A stretch of 64,000 bases of DNA from Oryza sativa Japonica Group. Lineage: Eukaryota; Streptophyta; Magnoliopsida; Poales; Poaceae. The stretch's first letter is position 1; every line of letters begins with the position of its first letter. A model generated the notes under the pieces. That model did not search any database. It was not told where the DNA came from and saw only the letters and a list, made by a program, of their open reading frames with translations. The translations under genes were made by a program, and so were the position numbers. Of this stretch, positions 34,624-48,000 are shown in pieces. The stretch covers positions 4,776,001-4,840,000 of the forward strand of contig NC_089036.1 of NCBI RefSeq assembly GCF_034140825.1, given 5' to 3'.

Positions 34624-35143
34624 CAAATTAAGTACAAATTAAAATCCATGTGCTACCATGGTAGATTATACATGCTTAGTTACTCTACTACTCCCTCTGT
34701 TTTATATTATAAGTCGTTTGATTTTTTTTCCAGCCAAACTTTGTTATGTTTGACTAAATTTATAGAAAAATTTAACAACATCTAAAATACTAGATTAGTT
34801 TCATTAAATCTAACATTGAATATATTTTGATAATATGTTTATTTTGTGTTAAAAATACTATTATATTTTTCTATAAACATCATCAAATTAAGTACAAATT
34901 AAAATCCATGTGCTACCATGGTAGATTATACATGCTTAGCTACTCTACTACTCCCTCTGTTTTATATTATAAGTCGTTTGATTTTTTTTCTAGCCAAACT
35001 TTGTTATGTTTGACTAAATTTATAGAAAAATTTAACAACATCTAAAATACTAGATTAGTTTCATTAAATCTAACATTGAATATATTTTGATAATATGTTT
35101 ATTTTGTGTTAAAAATACTATTATATTTTTCTATAAACTTGAT
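34624..35143. repeat. near-perfect 260-bp tandem duplication involving a Stowaway MITE
   Basis: The sequence from CAAATTAAGTACAAATT at 34624 is repeated from 34884 with almost no differences. The unit contains the left end of a Stowaway MITE (TACTCCCTCTGTTTTATATT at about 34689 and 34949); its single right end TAAGGGAGTA lies at about 35201-35210. It lies in the intron of the decayed P450 and must be young. Confidence 0.85.
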
Positions 35144-35874
35144 CAAAGTTAAAGAAGTTTGGCTAGAAAAAAAAAGTCCAACGATTTACAGTATGGAACT
35201 AAGGGAGTAGTAGTTAGTAGATGGTACATCTGATGTTAATCTCAATTTTTTTCTTGTTTTTTTCTCCTAGGATCTCTTTAGTGGAGGGAGTGAGACATCT
35301 GCAACCGTGATCCAATGGGCCATGTCGGAGCTCATGAAGAATCCAAGGGTTATGCGAAAGGTACAGGCTGAGTTGCGTGACAAACTAGCAGGGAAGCCAA
35401 GGGTGACAGAGGATGATTTGTCCGACCTAAAGTACTTAAAGCTCGTTATTAAGGAGACCTTAAGGCTTCACCCTGCAGCGCCCTTGCTTGTCCCGAGACA
35501 ATGCCGTGAGCCGTGCAAGATCATGGGATATGATATTCCAAAAGGTACCACCGTATTTGTTAATGCGTGGCTATTGGCAGGGATCCTAATTATTGGGATG
35601 ATGCTGAGGTGTTTAGGCTAGAGCGGTTCGCAAATAGTACCATAGACTTCAAAGGCATGGACATGGAGTTCATACCATTCGGGGCGGGAAGGAGGATGTG
35701 CTCTGGTCTAGCCTTTGCGGAAGCTATTATAGATCTACTGTTTTCTACCCTGCTCTTCCACTTCGACTGGGAGCTCCCTTGCGGAATGACAGCAAGTGAG
35801 CTGGACATGATAGAGGAGATGGCCCTTACTGTTCGGAGGAAGAACGACCTTCACCTCCGCCCCATCCTCCGTGT

Positions 35875-36065
35875 GCCGCAAACTCAAACTTCTTCTGCAC
35901 TTCTATTTTGTGAGAGAGCTCAAACTTCTTCTGTATTTCTGTTTTGAAAGAGAGTTCAAACTTCTGTTTGTTTTGAGAGAGTACTTTTGTTTATTTTGTT
36001 TTGAGAGAGAGAGAGAGCGCGCGCGCTCAAACTTCGTTTGCACTTTTGTTTTGAGAGGGGGAATG
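35875..36065. repeat. short tandem repeat in the 3' part of the decayed P450
   Basis: TTTTGAGAGAGAGCTCAAACTTC-like units of about 30-45 bp recur at least four times, with a GA/GC run near 36003-36029. They encode the unusual C-terminal extension of the last reading frame. Confidence 0.7.
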
Positions 36066-36083
36066 CGCACTTTATTTCGGTAA

Positions 36084-37031
36084 ATAAAATGAATCACGAC
36101 GTGGTTTCATCAGAAAAGAAATAAGGCTATAAACTTCAGTGTGAAATTCTACAAGTCAAAAAAAAAGTTGGTGCATCTGCAAGATCCATTTCTGGGACAT
36201 GCGCTCTGACTCACTAAGGCGATACAGATTATTGGAACAATAGATTTATGTTCTGAAACAGGGATGTTAGATTTATGTTTTAAAAATAGGAAGCTAGATT
36301 ATGCACTTCGAGAAATGCTTACAGTTTTTTGCACGATAAATACACTAAATCTTTGTACTCCTGTTGTAACACCTTGACTACCATTAATAAAATAGTTATA
36401 AGGTAGAGCCCCTCTACCTTTTTCAGTCAAAAAATAAATAAATACACTAAAGCTGAGCAGCAAATTCTGTACAATTTTTCCAGGTTAACATATGGATAAC
36501 ATGATGAGAATCAACAGCTCTCCGATGGGAAACTACAGAGAAGAGAAAAACAGATATAATTCAGCAAATCTACATGTCGAAAGCTGACCAAAATCAAGGG
36601 CAACCTGGTATCCGTCCAGAAAGTAAAATCCTTCACTATTTCTCACCTCTCCAAAATCAGCAACAATTTTACAGGCTTTGGATATCTTCATTAACTCCGG
36701 TCTGAAGGAGTTTTGGAGAATATGAATTACAGGCAGCTGCCTAGGTTGTCAGCAAATCCGCCACTGGCTGACTAGAGAAGGGGTTTTGGATCACAAATTT
36801 ATCATTTTTTTTCTAGGATTTCAGCAGATGCAATATATCATGTAAACAGTAAGAGGCATATCAACATCGATGTCTCCCTTTCGCACTTGGAGCAGAGCAA
36901 TCCAACAGCAAACAGGGCGATGAGACCCAAAGCAAAAGAAATGAAAACGCTAACAATTTCAGCTGAATCTTCACAGCAACTATCTAAATGTTGCAAAACT
37001 GCAATATGATATACATTTCTGGGTTCTGAAG
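36084..37031. other. intergenic and 3' UTR of the coiled-coil gene
   Basis: The left part is the 3' flank shared with the 29647 gene. The right part from about 36480 is probably the 3' UTR of the reverse-strand gene ending at 37032. No gene was recognised. Confidence 0.5.
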
Positions 37032-39888
37032 CTATGCTTGGTGAGCAACATCTATTCCAGCCTCGGTAATGAGCTGTTCTGTCAACGAAAAGAGCCCGGC
37101 AATTTCCTTTTCAGCATCAAGAATCATATCCATTTCCTTGTTTGGTTTGGTCTTGGAAACAATTCTAGTACTGTTTACACTTGGCGATGCAACCAGATTG
37201 ATGCCAGAATCAGTTTTGCCACTTCTCAGGAATCCCTTAGCCATATCTGCAAGTTTCTTCAATGTAGTAGTAGCAGCAAGTGCCTCCACCTCCGCAGCTT
37301 CAGTTTGAAGATTTTGGAGCCCCATATGAACGGAAAAATCAGAAGGTCTCTTGATGTCACTAGGATCTTTCAGGAACCCTTCCAACTTGTCTACCTCCTC
37401 CTTCACATCCCACCTTCTCATTACCGCCTTCAGCTCTTGATCTTTCGCGTCAAGTGCTTCATGGGCAGCTCTTAAATCCATGTCCTTCTGATGCAAGGAT
37501 TCTTTTAACATCTCTATGTCAGCCTCCAGTTGATTATGCTTGTGCAAATTGGACTTGAGGGCTGTACCTGTGCTCGAAATCTCATCATCCAGCAATGCAT
37601 AAATGTCCATCTCTTCGCCTTCTACTGAACTAGCAAGATTGCCAGTGAGTTCAGCTATCTTTTGCACCACAGATTCAGCTTGTGAGCAACTGAATTTCAT
37701 GCTATCCAATTTATTCTGTAGTGTCTGTATGTGTTGTTCTTTATCCTGTAATTCGGTTCTAACCTGAACAAGTTGATCTTCCTTGCTATCTAGCAGCTGC
37801 TTTAGTTCAACAACTTCACTGTTCACTTCAGCAAGTCTGCGTTGTGTTTCAGAAAGCTCTGAATCCTTCTCCTGAACAGCTATTTGGATAGATTCCACCT
37901 TTGATTTCATATCTTGGACTTCATTTCGGGCTTCTAACAGCTCAGATTCTTTTATTTCAACAAGCTTTAATGAATTGCTGTGCTCATTTTCCTTCTGAAC
38001 GAGCGCCTTTTGAAGCAACTCAACTTCTTTGGTTTTCTCTTCTAAGCTCTCTCTTTCTTTTGTTAACACTGCTTCCAGAGACTCAACCTTCTCCTTTTCC
38101 TGAAGTAACAGTGATTCAAGTTCATGACAGCGAGACTGTGCAGCATTGAGCTCCTTTGCCTTGCCTTGAATCTCCAACCGAGCAGCTTCCAAGTTCTGGT
38201 TGAAAGATGAAAGCAATAGCCTTTGACCAGAGAGTTCTTGAACTTGTTTCTGCATCTGCACTGCTTGATCTTCTATCTGTTTTCGAGAGGAGGAGAAAGC
38301 CTCTTTTGAAGCGATTAGTTCAGACCGTACAGCATCCAGCAGAGACCTCACACGTTTGAAGTCACTGACTGTATCCTTGATACCATCCATATCCTTGCAT
38401 GCTAGTTGCGCCACTTCCTTTAACTCTTTCTGTGCTGCTAACCATCCCATATTCTGCCTCTCAAGTTCTTGCTCGGCGATTTTTAGTTTCTGTTCATTGG
38501 CCTTTCTCAATTCATTCGATCTGGAAAAATCAATTTCTTTTCTTTTAATTTCACTCCGGAGCTCCTTAATTGTTGCTTCTTGCTGCTCAGCAGCCTGATT
38601 AGCTTCAAGAAGCAGCTGTTCCTTGGACTTGATCTCTGAACGCATCAAGGTTACTTCTTCATTCTTCTTCAACATATCTTGCTTAAGCTTTTCCACTTCA
38701 GTTACCTTCTGAGAAAGCAAATCTTGTGAGCTGGCAATTTTCTTGTCTTGCTCATCAACAAGAAGCTTCAGGTTATCGATCTGCCTCACTTGTAAAACCA
38801 GATCTCTACTTGCCTTACCCAGTGATCTCTCCATTTCCTGTTGCCTTGCATATGCTCTATTGATCCCACGCTCTCTCTGATCAAGATCCTTCTTCGCCCG
38901 GTTCAGGCGTACCTGATCAACTGAAACCCGATTCTCCGCATCTCGGAGATCCCTCTCTTTCTTCCTCAAGGTAGACAAGGCGGCCTCAAATTCAGACTTC
39001 AGTACATCAATGCTCATACTCAGCTCACTATCCTGGGAAGCACTGGTATCCAACCTTTGCGTCTTCGCAAACAGCCGCTCCAATAGCTCCCTAGCTGGTT
39101 CAGTTGCTCCATTCTCGCCATCAGTGATATTTGCTCTAATACCTTTAACAACTGATTTGATCAAATGAGGAGCACATCTCATATGTTGAGCTTGAAATGA
39201 CACCATGAAACTCAACTTCTGCCTGAACAGCTCCTGTCGGGATTGCAGAAAACAGTGTGCATCAGTAGACTGCTAGAAAAAAGTTGCAACAGGACACCTC
39301 CTAGTGAACCTATCTGCAAAAATGGGGATTTTATTTGTACATGAAAATTCTCCCGGTGAACCAAAGGACTGAAATGATATAGTATGCCAAAGTTAACTCT
39401 GAACTAAAAATTCAGAACTATATTTATTCACACATAGTTTCAATCTTCAGCAAAGCGACATAGCGCAGCGGATGAATTTTGATCCCAAATCTATCGCCAC
39501 ACACAAACTACAATCGCTAATAGTTCTCGTTAGGTTCTCCGTTATCAAGATTAGTTTAAAGATGTACCGGAATTGACCACCGTCAAACCAATTTCAGCCA
39601 AAAAACTCCTAATTAAAAAACTACCACTACCAGGCAGCACAACTTGAACTAGAAAACCAAAAAAAATCCGATCCTCCGTCCCCTTCAAACCGCTAGTAGA
39701 CGAGCTCGGAATCGGAAACCGAACGAGAACACACACCACCAACAACGAACAACGAGCAACGAGAGAGGAGATACGAGGAGATGGGAAGGGATGCTCACAT
39801 GTGTGACGGGGCGGCACGACGGGGAGCCGCAGCGGAGAACCGCCGCCGCCGTCGCCGGCGGCGAGGAGGAAGGGGAGAGGGGTGGCAT
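37032..39888 (-). CDS. plastid long coiled-coil protein, MRC/PII1-like (763 aa)
   Basis: The gene has two coding exons on the reverse strand. Exon 1 is 39888-39799 (30 codons, MPPLSPSSSPPATAAAVLRC..., rich in Ser, Pro and Ala). A GTGAGC donor starts a 565-bp intron that ends in GACAG, and exon 2 is 39233-37032 (ELFRQKLSFMV... to TAG). Frames join at phase 0. The 763-aa product begins with a transit-peptide-like stretch. From about residue 90 to 650 it is almost continuous heptad coiled coil (E, K, Q, L rich). It ends in a conserved-looking domain with LKKLADMAKGFLRSGK and EKEIAGLFSLTEQLI. Length and layout fit Arabidopsis MRC/PII1 (MYOSIN-RESEMBLING CHLOROPLAST PROTEIN), which acts in starch-granule initiation in plastids. 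This identification is from memory of the family, and other plastid coiled-coil proteins are possible. No defects are seen, and it is unrelated to its P450 neighbours. Confidence 0.8.
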
Positions 39889-41019
39889 GGCGGCCTAGCA
39901 CGTGGGTGGGGGGGAGGGAGCGGATCACGGCCGCCCGCGCGAGATCGGACGGCTCACGGCGCGCGGAGACGAGAGAGGAGAGGAGATGATGATGTGGAGG
40001 CCGAACCGGACGCGTGTGGACTGCAGTGCAGTGCAGTGGAGTGGGGTGGGGTGTAGTAGATGATTGATGACTCGAGTAAGCGTGACACGTGACGCTCGTG
40101 TCGCTTGCTCTTTTTTTTTCTTTTTCTTTTCTTTTTGTTTTGTTTGTTTTGATGGGTTTGTGTTGCTTGCTGTTCTGGGTTCTGGTGCCGTTTCGTTTTT
40201 ATTCGGGGGTACGTGAGGACAGGAAATGCTGGGCTGTACTACGTGATGAGAGAAATTTGAATTCGAAGATGTTTAAAGAAACCGAAAATTTGGAAGGATT
40301 TTAGTGGGATTGTCACCGTTGGATGGGTGATGAAGAACCCTGGCCGTTGGATCAAAACCGCCCGCGGTCCACCGTAGGAGTTCTAGGTGGGCCTTGTCCT
40401 TCATCTGGGCCCAAAAACGGGAGCGCACCTACTCATCTAGGCTGTGCTCTTTTCAGTGAGTTCCTAACTCACCCCCTTGTTTTTAGCATGCATAAATTCT
40501 TTGCAAAAAGAAAAGAAAATCTTATGAAAGTTGCAAAAAGGTGACATATTTTTGTTCTGCTATTTCTGTCAAAGGAAGTAACAAGTCCAGTCTCTTCAGG
40601 AGTAGCAGGTAAATAGAGATATCTGAGACATAATTTGCTCTCTGAATGACAAGTTTTGCATGGATTTGTTTCTGTTCTTCATTTTTTTTCTGTTTCTGGT
40701 GTTCTTAGTTTTTCTTCGCACCACATACAGATTCTCCGATTCTCATGGTGTGCACTGCACCATCCTACACTAACCCTAGCAAGAATGAAATATGTATATC
40801 TTGAGAATCCTTTGTAAAAGTGTAAAACCTTATTGTCCCTCGAGAATCTCTATATCATCCTGCTATATTAAAATATTGTCCCTTAGTCACCTTCATTCTT
40901 TCTTTTAAAAAATGTCAGAAAAATGGAGTTCTACGTGGTGAAAAGATCCTTCCTTTCTTGGAATGGCTCTGGCTCTTCAGTACCAACATGCATGGTAACT
41001 GCACATATTTTGCACATAA
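39889..41019. other. upstream region of the coiled-coil gene and intergenic DNA
   Basis: 39889-40060 is GC-rich and likely 5' UTR and promoter of the reverse-strand gene. The rest is T-rich and unique-looking; no gene was found. Confidence 0.5.
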
Positions 41020-41778
41020 GAGTATCTCTAACAGCCTCTCCAAATCGAACTCCTAAAACACCCATATAGCCAACTCTCCATCTGATTTAGCTAGTCAAAT
41101 TAACTGTATACTCCAACAGCCTCTCTATTCTACCCTCTCTATTTTGACTATGACACCGGGACCCATATGTGAGCCACTCCCTTATTCTTTCTCCCCTTCC
41201 TTCCCCTCTTCCTCTTTTCTTTTCTAGCGTTGACAAGAAGCAGGCGGCGGCAGCAAGCGGGGAGGGGACGGCGGTGAAGGCAGCGTCGGCGGGAGGCGGC
41301 GCTGCGTGGGGACCGGCGGGCTGCGCGGCGGGAGGCGGGCGCCGTGCGGAGGCAGCGGGCGGCGCTGCGCGGAGGACGGCGGGCGCGGCGAGCTTGTGCC
41401 GCGCGGAGGCCAGCAGCCACGGCGAGCGGGGGCGGCGGGTTGCGCCGCGCGGGGGCCGGCGGCCGCGACGAGCGGCCGCGGCAAGCGGAGGACGGCAGTC
41501 GCGGCGAGCGGAGGCCGGCGGCTGCCGTGCTCGAGTTTCTCCCCATGCCTCGTCGGGCTCCTGTGCTTGGCTGCCGTGTGGGGATGAGGAAGATGGGCTC
41601 TGTGGGGCCCACCATTGGCCAGCCAAATAAAGTGACCAAATTTGGCTAGTGGAGGGAGGGTTTTGGCCAGCCGATAGCTTAGCCATCCAGTTGAAGAGGC
41701 TGTTGGAGCACGTTTTTTTGGCTAGAATTGCTAAAATTTGGTTTGAAGAGTGGGATGGAGAGGCTGTTGGAGAAGCTC
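41020..41778. mobile_element. TIR element with GC-rich insert (759 bp)
   Basis: The ends GAGTATCTCTAACAGCCTCTCC and the complement of GGAGAGGCTGTTGGAGAAGCTC pair well, and TAA flanks both sides (41017-41019 and 41779-41781). The AACAGCCTCTC motif is repeated inside both arms. The centre (about 41230-41560) is very GC-rich and open in several frames on both strands, which could be captured host DNA. No domain is recognisable. Confidence 0.7.
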
Positions 41779-42072
41779 TAAGTAACCGATGAAATACTGA
41801 GAATCACAACACTGGGAACAACATGTTAACTTTGGATCAGCACCAGATATGCAGAATTTTACAAGCCATGGTACAACCATACCGAAAACAGATTGTAACA
41901 ATTAACCATACACACAGATAAGTATATCTGTGAGATGACAAGGGAAGCACCCAAACCTGCCGGTAAACAAGGCATAAACACGCATGCAGAGGTAAACACA
42001 CAATGCTCCACGGAAGGAAACCAATAACTCCTGCTGATGAATGACAGATAACTTATAATTCTATGCATCAAA

Positions 42073-45000
42073 CTACCTAGCTGAAGGTACTGTCTCACTT
42101 GAATCAACTGCCTCGTCTATTGTATCTGCTTTTGAGTTCTTCTCTTCTGTGATGCAGTCTGAACTATCAGGATGAGACGAATGAGATGAGTCCTGGAAGG
42201 AGCTGGTCAGATCAGGCTTGAACATCTCATCATTCTCCAAGTTGGAAAGCTTCTCAGCAGATTCTCCCTTGAGCAGCTCAACGACTTCAGACATTATCGG
42301 CCTCTGTTCCTGTTTGTTCTGACTGCATGCAAGCCCAACAAGCACCATTCGCTTCAGTTCAGCCTCGACGAAGACATCCTTGAGCTTTGGATCAGCAATT
42401 TCCTTGAACTTTTTGTCACGGGCAAGTGGAAGTGCCCACTCCGTGATAGTTAGCTTCGTAGTGGGGTTTAGCTTCTCAACTGGCCTCTTTCCACTGGCAA
42501 GCTCTAGCAGCAGTACTCCAAAGCTGAAGACATCACAGCTTTCAGAGGCCTTCCCAAGCATGGCGTATTCCGGTGCAAGATAACCGAGTGTACCCTTCAC
42601 CTTTGTAGTGACATGGGTTGCACCATCTGGAATGAGCTTTGCAAAACCAAAATCGGCAACCCGTGCTTGGAAATTCTTGTCCAACAGAACATTGCTTGAC
42701 TTGATATCCCGATGAATGATATGTGGTGTCGCTTGGTGATGAAGATATCTGCATGGTAGAGAGAGATTTCAGATGTAAGATTACTTCTGCATGTACTGAA
42801 AGTTGTCATACTGTTACAGCATAATGAATATTTCATAAGGATGTAAAACATGCTTACGCAATCCCTTCTGCAGAATCAATAGCGATCTTCATTCTTCGTT
42901 CCCAACCAAGATGGCATTCAGCTGCATGCTGTCCATGAAGGTGGGAGTGCAAGCTCAGGTTTGGCATATAATCGTAGACTATCAGGCGTTCTTGGCCTTC
43001 GGCACAATAGCCACGTAAGCTCAACAGGCTCTTGTGTCTCACTGTCGCCAAAACCTCCACCTCAATTGCAAATTCAGTTTCAGCTTTGTTGCTCCAACTC
43101 TTGAGCCTTTTCACCGCAATCTGTCCCATGTAGTTAACAGAAGAAGCGTTAGGTTCTGGTTAAAGTGAACTACTTTTTCCTGATTTTGGATTAAACAGAT
43201 AGAAGGTAAATAGTTCCAACATAATACTTATGATTTATGAAATGATGTTCAAAAACATACTTGTCAAAACGATAGTTTGAATTTGATATTGTAGGGGCTG
43301 TTCAGATTGATGCTATTTTCAACCATACCATTTTTTGGTAAAGCTGCCAAAAAAATGTCTATGTTTAGTTTGTTGTCAAATTTGGTAAATACATAAGAAA
43401 TCCTGCCAAAATTTTAGCAATATTGTCATCTTAAATTTTGGCAACATTGCCATCTTGCTAAAATTTTGGCTACAATCTGAATAGGCCCGTATTTTTTTTT
43501 CAACCCAAAATGAAACACAACTCACCGGGATGTAGCAGTTTGGGGGTTATATCACCATGCAACAAACTAACAAGTACCAATGTAGAACAGTTTCATCATC
43601 TTCATAATAAATGTGCAACTGTCTGATGGAATAAGTCTTACGCTGTTGGTCTTCTTGTGCTAATTGGTCTTTGTGTTCTTTTTGCTTTTCAGTGCATCTT
43701 TCTTTTATGACAGCATCTCCTTTCACTTTTACTTTTTAGAGTAGCAAGCCAGCTATAAATATATATCCCAACCCCCCTCCCCTGCGTGATGGTATGGCAC
43801 TTGTGAGAAATAAACAGAAAATTGCCCCAACTCTCCTTCTTGAGCTCCCCTCTGTCCTCAGTCGGCAGCAGGAACACCGGCTGTTCCTACTTATCCCTCT
43901 TCCCCTGCGCTGACGAGCAGCAGCTCCTCAAAGGCAGTCTCTTCCCCACGCAGCAGCCCCTAGTGGCGTGCCATGTCCGCAGGACAGTCTCAGCGCTTGG
44001 TCGCCTCGAGCGCGCGGCTCCGGCAGGAGGCCGAGTTCACCGCGGCAGAGGAACGCGAGCGAGTGGTGGTAGAGACCGCTGCGACGGCAGCGAGGGCGTC
44101 AAGGCTGGCGGCAGCAAAATTGGCAACGGTAAGGGCGGAAGTGGAAGCGGCGGCGGCGGCGGCACGACAGTAGCACCAACAGCTCTATCTCCGCCTACGG
44201 CAGCTCCGATGATGAGCTGACGAGGGAGGCAGCTCGTGAGCGGGCGGAGCAGTGGGCAGCTGCGCAACCCCACGCGCGCAATGGCGGCAGCTTAGATTGG
44301 CGGGGATGCATGTGGCGGCGGCGGCCCAGACGGGCGTGGACGCGGCGGCCCGGTTGGGTCGACGGAGATCGCAGCCGTTGCAAGTGGCATGGCTCTCCCT
44401 CACCGGACCGGTACCATGGTCACCACAGGATTTAGGCCGTCATCAGGGAAGTCGGCCCTGGCGGTGTGTGGCCTAAACCCTACCCTCACCAAGACCAACT
44501 ACGTCGAGTGGGCCGTGGTGATGAGGATAAGGCTCCAGGTGCGACACATGTGGGAGCCAGTTCGGCACGGCGACGTCAACTACGACGAGGATCAACGGGC
44601 GCCCAGAAGCGGACTGCCAAGGAGGCCTGGGACGCCATCGCTGCGGCACGCATCGGAAGCGACCGCGCTCGCAAGTCCACATTGCAGGCACTTCGCAAGG
44701 AGTGGGAGAACCTGGCCTTCAAGCCAGGTGAGGATGTTGATGACTTTGCCCTCCGTCTCAACACTCTGCTGTAGAAGTTGGTGTCGTATGGCGACGACAC
44801 CTACGATGAGGAGAGAGCCGTCAAGAAGCTCTTCCGCTGCATCCCAGAGAAGTACAAGCAGATTGCTCGCTCGATCGAGTCTCTGTTGGACCTCTCCACG
44901 ATGTCGATCGAGGAGGCGATAGGTCGCCTCAAGGTCGTCGACAGCGACGAGCCACAGCCTCTCTCGAGGCTTATCACCATTGGCAGGAAGCTTCATCTCA

Positions 45001-48000
45001 CTCGAGAGCAGTGGGAGGCCTGCCAGGGTGACGGGAAGAAGAGGGAGTCCTCTTCCTCGACAGGCCGCAAGCGCGGCAAGGGACACGTCCTGCGAGGACG
45101 CACCCAGGGTGGCGCCCGCGGAGGCGCCTAAGCCGGCGCGAGATGACGCCTGCCGCAACTATGGCAAGTTTGGCCATTGGGCCAAAGACTGCCGACAGCC
45201 ACGACACGGCCAGGCCAACGTCGCACAGGTGGAGGAGGAGGAAGAGTCGGCTCTGCTCCTGGCACACGCAAGCATCGAGCTATCTCCAGCGGCACCGGCC
45301 GCAGCGGCTTTCCTCCAACTTGATGAGCCGAAGGTACGCGCCTTCCTCGGAGATGGCTCCAGCAACGACAAGACTGATGAGTGGTACCTCGATACCGGCG
45401 CCACCCATCACATGACTGACCGACGGGAGTTCTTCACCGAGCTTGACTCCAGCGTCTGAGGTTCCGTCAAGTTTGGGGGTCGGCTCCATCACCTTCACCG
45501 CCAAATCCCTGTGCTCACCGGAGTCTACTACATCCCCGCTTTGAGGAACTCTATCATCAGCGTGGGACAGCTGGATGAGAAAGATTCATGCTTGTTGGTC
45601 GAGCACGAAGTCATGAGGATTTGGGATTGCCGTCGTTGCCTTCTTGCCAAGGTAACCTAAGGCACCAATCGACTCTACGTCTTCAACGTGCAAGTGGCAC
45701 AACCGGCCTGCCTCCACTTCGAGGCCCTGAAGCGGCTCAGTGCCAAGGAGATGGTGCGAGGCCTGCCGTGCCTTGACCACGTGAAGCAGCTCTGCGACGT
45801 CTGCGTGTTAACAAAGCAGAGGCGGCTCCCCTTTCCCCAGCAGATAAGCTTCCGAGCCAAGGAGCGGCTCGAGCTCGTGCACGGGGACTTGTGTGGCCCA
45901 GTGACACCGGCCACACCAGGAGGACGACGTTACTTCATGCTGCTCGTCGACGACCTCTCCCGCTTCATGTGGGTAATGGTTCTCGGCAGCAAGGGAGAGG
46001 TTGCGGACGCCATTAGGCGCGCGCAGGCTGCTGCGGAGGCGGACTGCGGCGGCGAATTCACGGCGGCTGAATTCGCATCGTACTGCGCTGATGAGTGCAT
46101 TCAGCACCACTACTTCGCGCCGTACAGCCCGCAGCAGTACGGCGTCGTCGAGCGGCACAACCAGACGGTTGTAGGGATGGCTCGAGCACTCCTCAAGCAG
46201 AGGGGGATGCCGGCCGTTTTCTGGGGAGAGGCGGTGGTGACGGCTGTCTACATCCTCAACCGCTCGACTACCAAGGCCCGTACGAGGCTTGGCATGGGCG
46301 CAAGCCGGCGGTCTCCCACCTGCAGTTTTTCGGCTGCCTCACGTTCACCAAGGAGATCGGCCACATCGGCAAGCTCGACGACAGGAGCACCCCAGGGGTG
46401 TTCATCGGCTAAGCAGAGGGCTCGAAGGCCTACCGTATTCTCGACCCAGAGACACAGCGTATGCACACGGCGTGCGACGTAGTGTTCGACGAAAGACGAG
46501 GGTGGGCATAGGACAAGGCGGTGGACGACGGCTCGACTCCAACGTACGACTTCACTGTTGAGTACGTCCACTTCGAGGGAGCTGGGGGAGTAGGTAGCTC
46601 TTATTCACTGAGTGTGCCTACCTAGCCCCCGAGCCTCCACCGACTCCAGCAGCGACACGCTCTCGAGCTACGACTTCGGCTGCAATGAGTTCTTCGCTGA
46701 CACCATCACAACCGGCGACCCCACGCACTCCAGCACCAACAGCCACCCCTCCGGGCACATCCACTCCGACGCCAGGTTGTGTCAAGCACAGCCCGGTGGA
46801 GTTCGCTACTCCGCTCTCTCACGACGAGGAGCGCATCGACGCATACCACGACAGTGAGCCGCTGCGGTACCGTACGACGGGAGCCTCAGTCTTTCGCAGA
46901 GGCCGAGAGACACGCAGCATGGCGTGCCGTGATGTAGTCGGAGATGGACGCGGTTGAGGAAAACCGCACCTGGGAGCTTGTTAACCTCCCTCGTGGTCAC
47001 CGCGCGATCACCCTTAAGTGGGTGTTCAAGCTGAAGAGGGATGAAGCCGGAGCCATCGTCAAGCACAAGGCTCGCTTGGTGGCACGCGGTTTCGTGCAGC
47101 AGGAGGGGATGCCTTCGCCCCCGTGGTGCGATCCCCGGCAAGGAGGGCAAGGTGCTCCTCCTTGCGCTGGCTGCTCAGGAAAGCTGGTGCGTTCATCACA
47201 TGAACGTCAAGTCAGCGTTTCTGAACGACGACTTGAAGGAGGAGGTCTACGTACACCAGCCGCCAGGATTTGCGATCCCCGACAAGGAGGGCAAGGTGCT
47301 ACTCCTGCACATGGCTCTCTATGGCTTGTGGCAGGCACCGAGGGCGTGGAATACCAAGTTGGATTCCACGCTCAAGGGGATGGGCTTCGAGCAAAGCCCG
47401 CACGAGGTAGCCATCAACCGGCTGGGCAATGGAGGAAATGTCCTGCTGGTGGGTGTCTACGTCGACAACTTGGTAATTACCGGCACCAAGGATGCGGAGG
47501 TGGCGGCGTTCAAGGAAGAGATGAAGGCCACCTTCCAGATGAGTGACCTAGGGCCTCTCTTCTTCTACCTAGGGATCGAGGTGCACCAGGACGACTCCGG
47601 GATCACGTTTCGATAGACCGCCTACGCCAAGCGCATCGTTGAGCTGGCTGGGCTCACCGATTGCAACCCAGCTCTTACTCCGATGGAGGAGAGACTGAAG
47701 CTGAGCCGCGACAGCAGGACAGAGGAGGTGGACTCTATGCAGTATGGGTGTCTTGTGGGGAGCCTTCGCTAGGCTCCCCACACACGGCCGAACTTGGCAT
47801 TCTCCATCGGCTACGTTAGTCGGTTCATGCAGCGACCGACGATGGAGCACTAGCAGGCTGTGAAGAGGATCATCCGCTACGTTGCGGGGACTCTCGACCA
47901 CGGTCTCTACTACCCGAGGTGTCCTAGAAAGGCACACTTCGTCGGGTATAGCAACAGCGACCATGCCGGTGACATCGACAGCGACCACGCCGGCGACATC

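Larger units (their letters stand above)
33939..35947 (+). pseudogene. decayed CYP71-type P450 pseudogene
   Basis: This is the tandem sister of the 29647 gene, including a related 3' UTR (AAAAAGTTGGTGCATC in both). Exon 1 starts MDHVLACVGI at 33939 with PPGP and HRAMADLARRL. A 14-base C-run (34286-34299) replaces the segment that should encode the FAPYGALW region. After about 34410 the P450 frame gives way to about 100 bp of foreign sequence; it resumes briefly at 34515 ([12 protein letters not shown]), and then the rest of exon 1, including the donor site, is missing. Exon 2 (35271-35947) keeps AG/GATCTC and ExxR, but has a 1-bp deletion at 35570/35571 in the AWAIGRDP stretch, LERF for PERF and CSG for CPG in the haem loop. 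It is dead beyond doubt. Confidence 0.92.

Noticed and set aside
41087-41686. Large overlapping frames on both strands
   Set aside because: They lie in the GC-rich centre of a TIR element and are compositional artefacts unless a search shows a captured gene.
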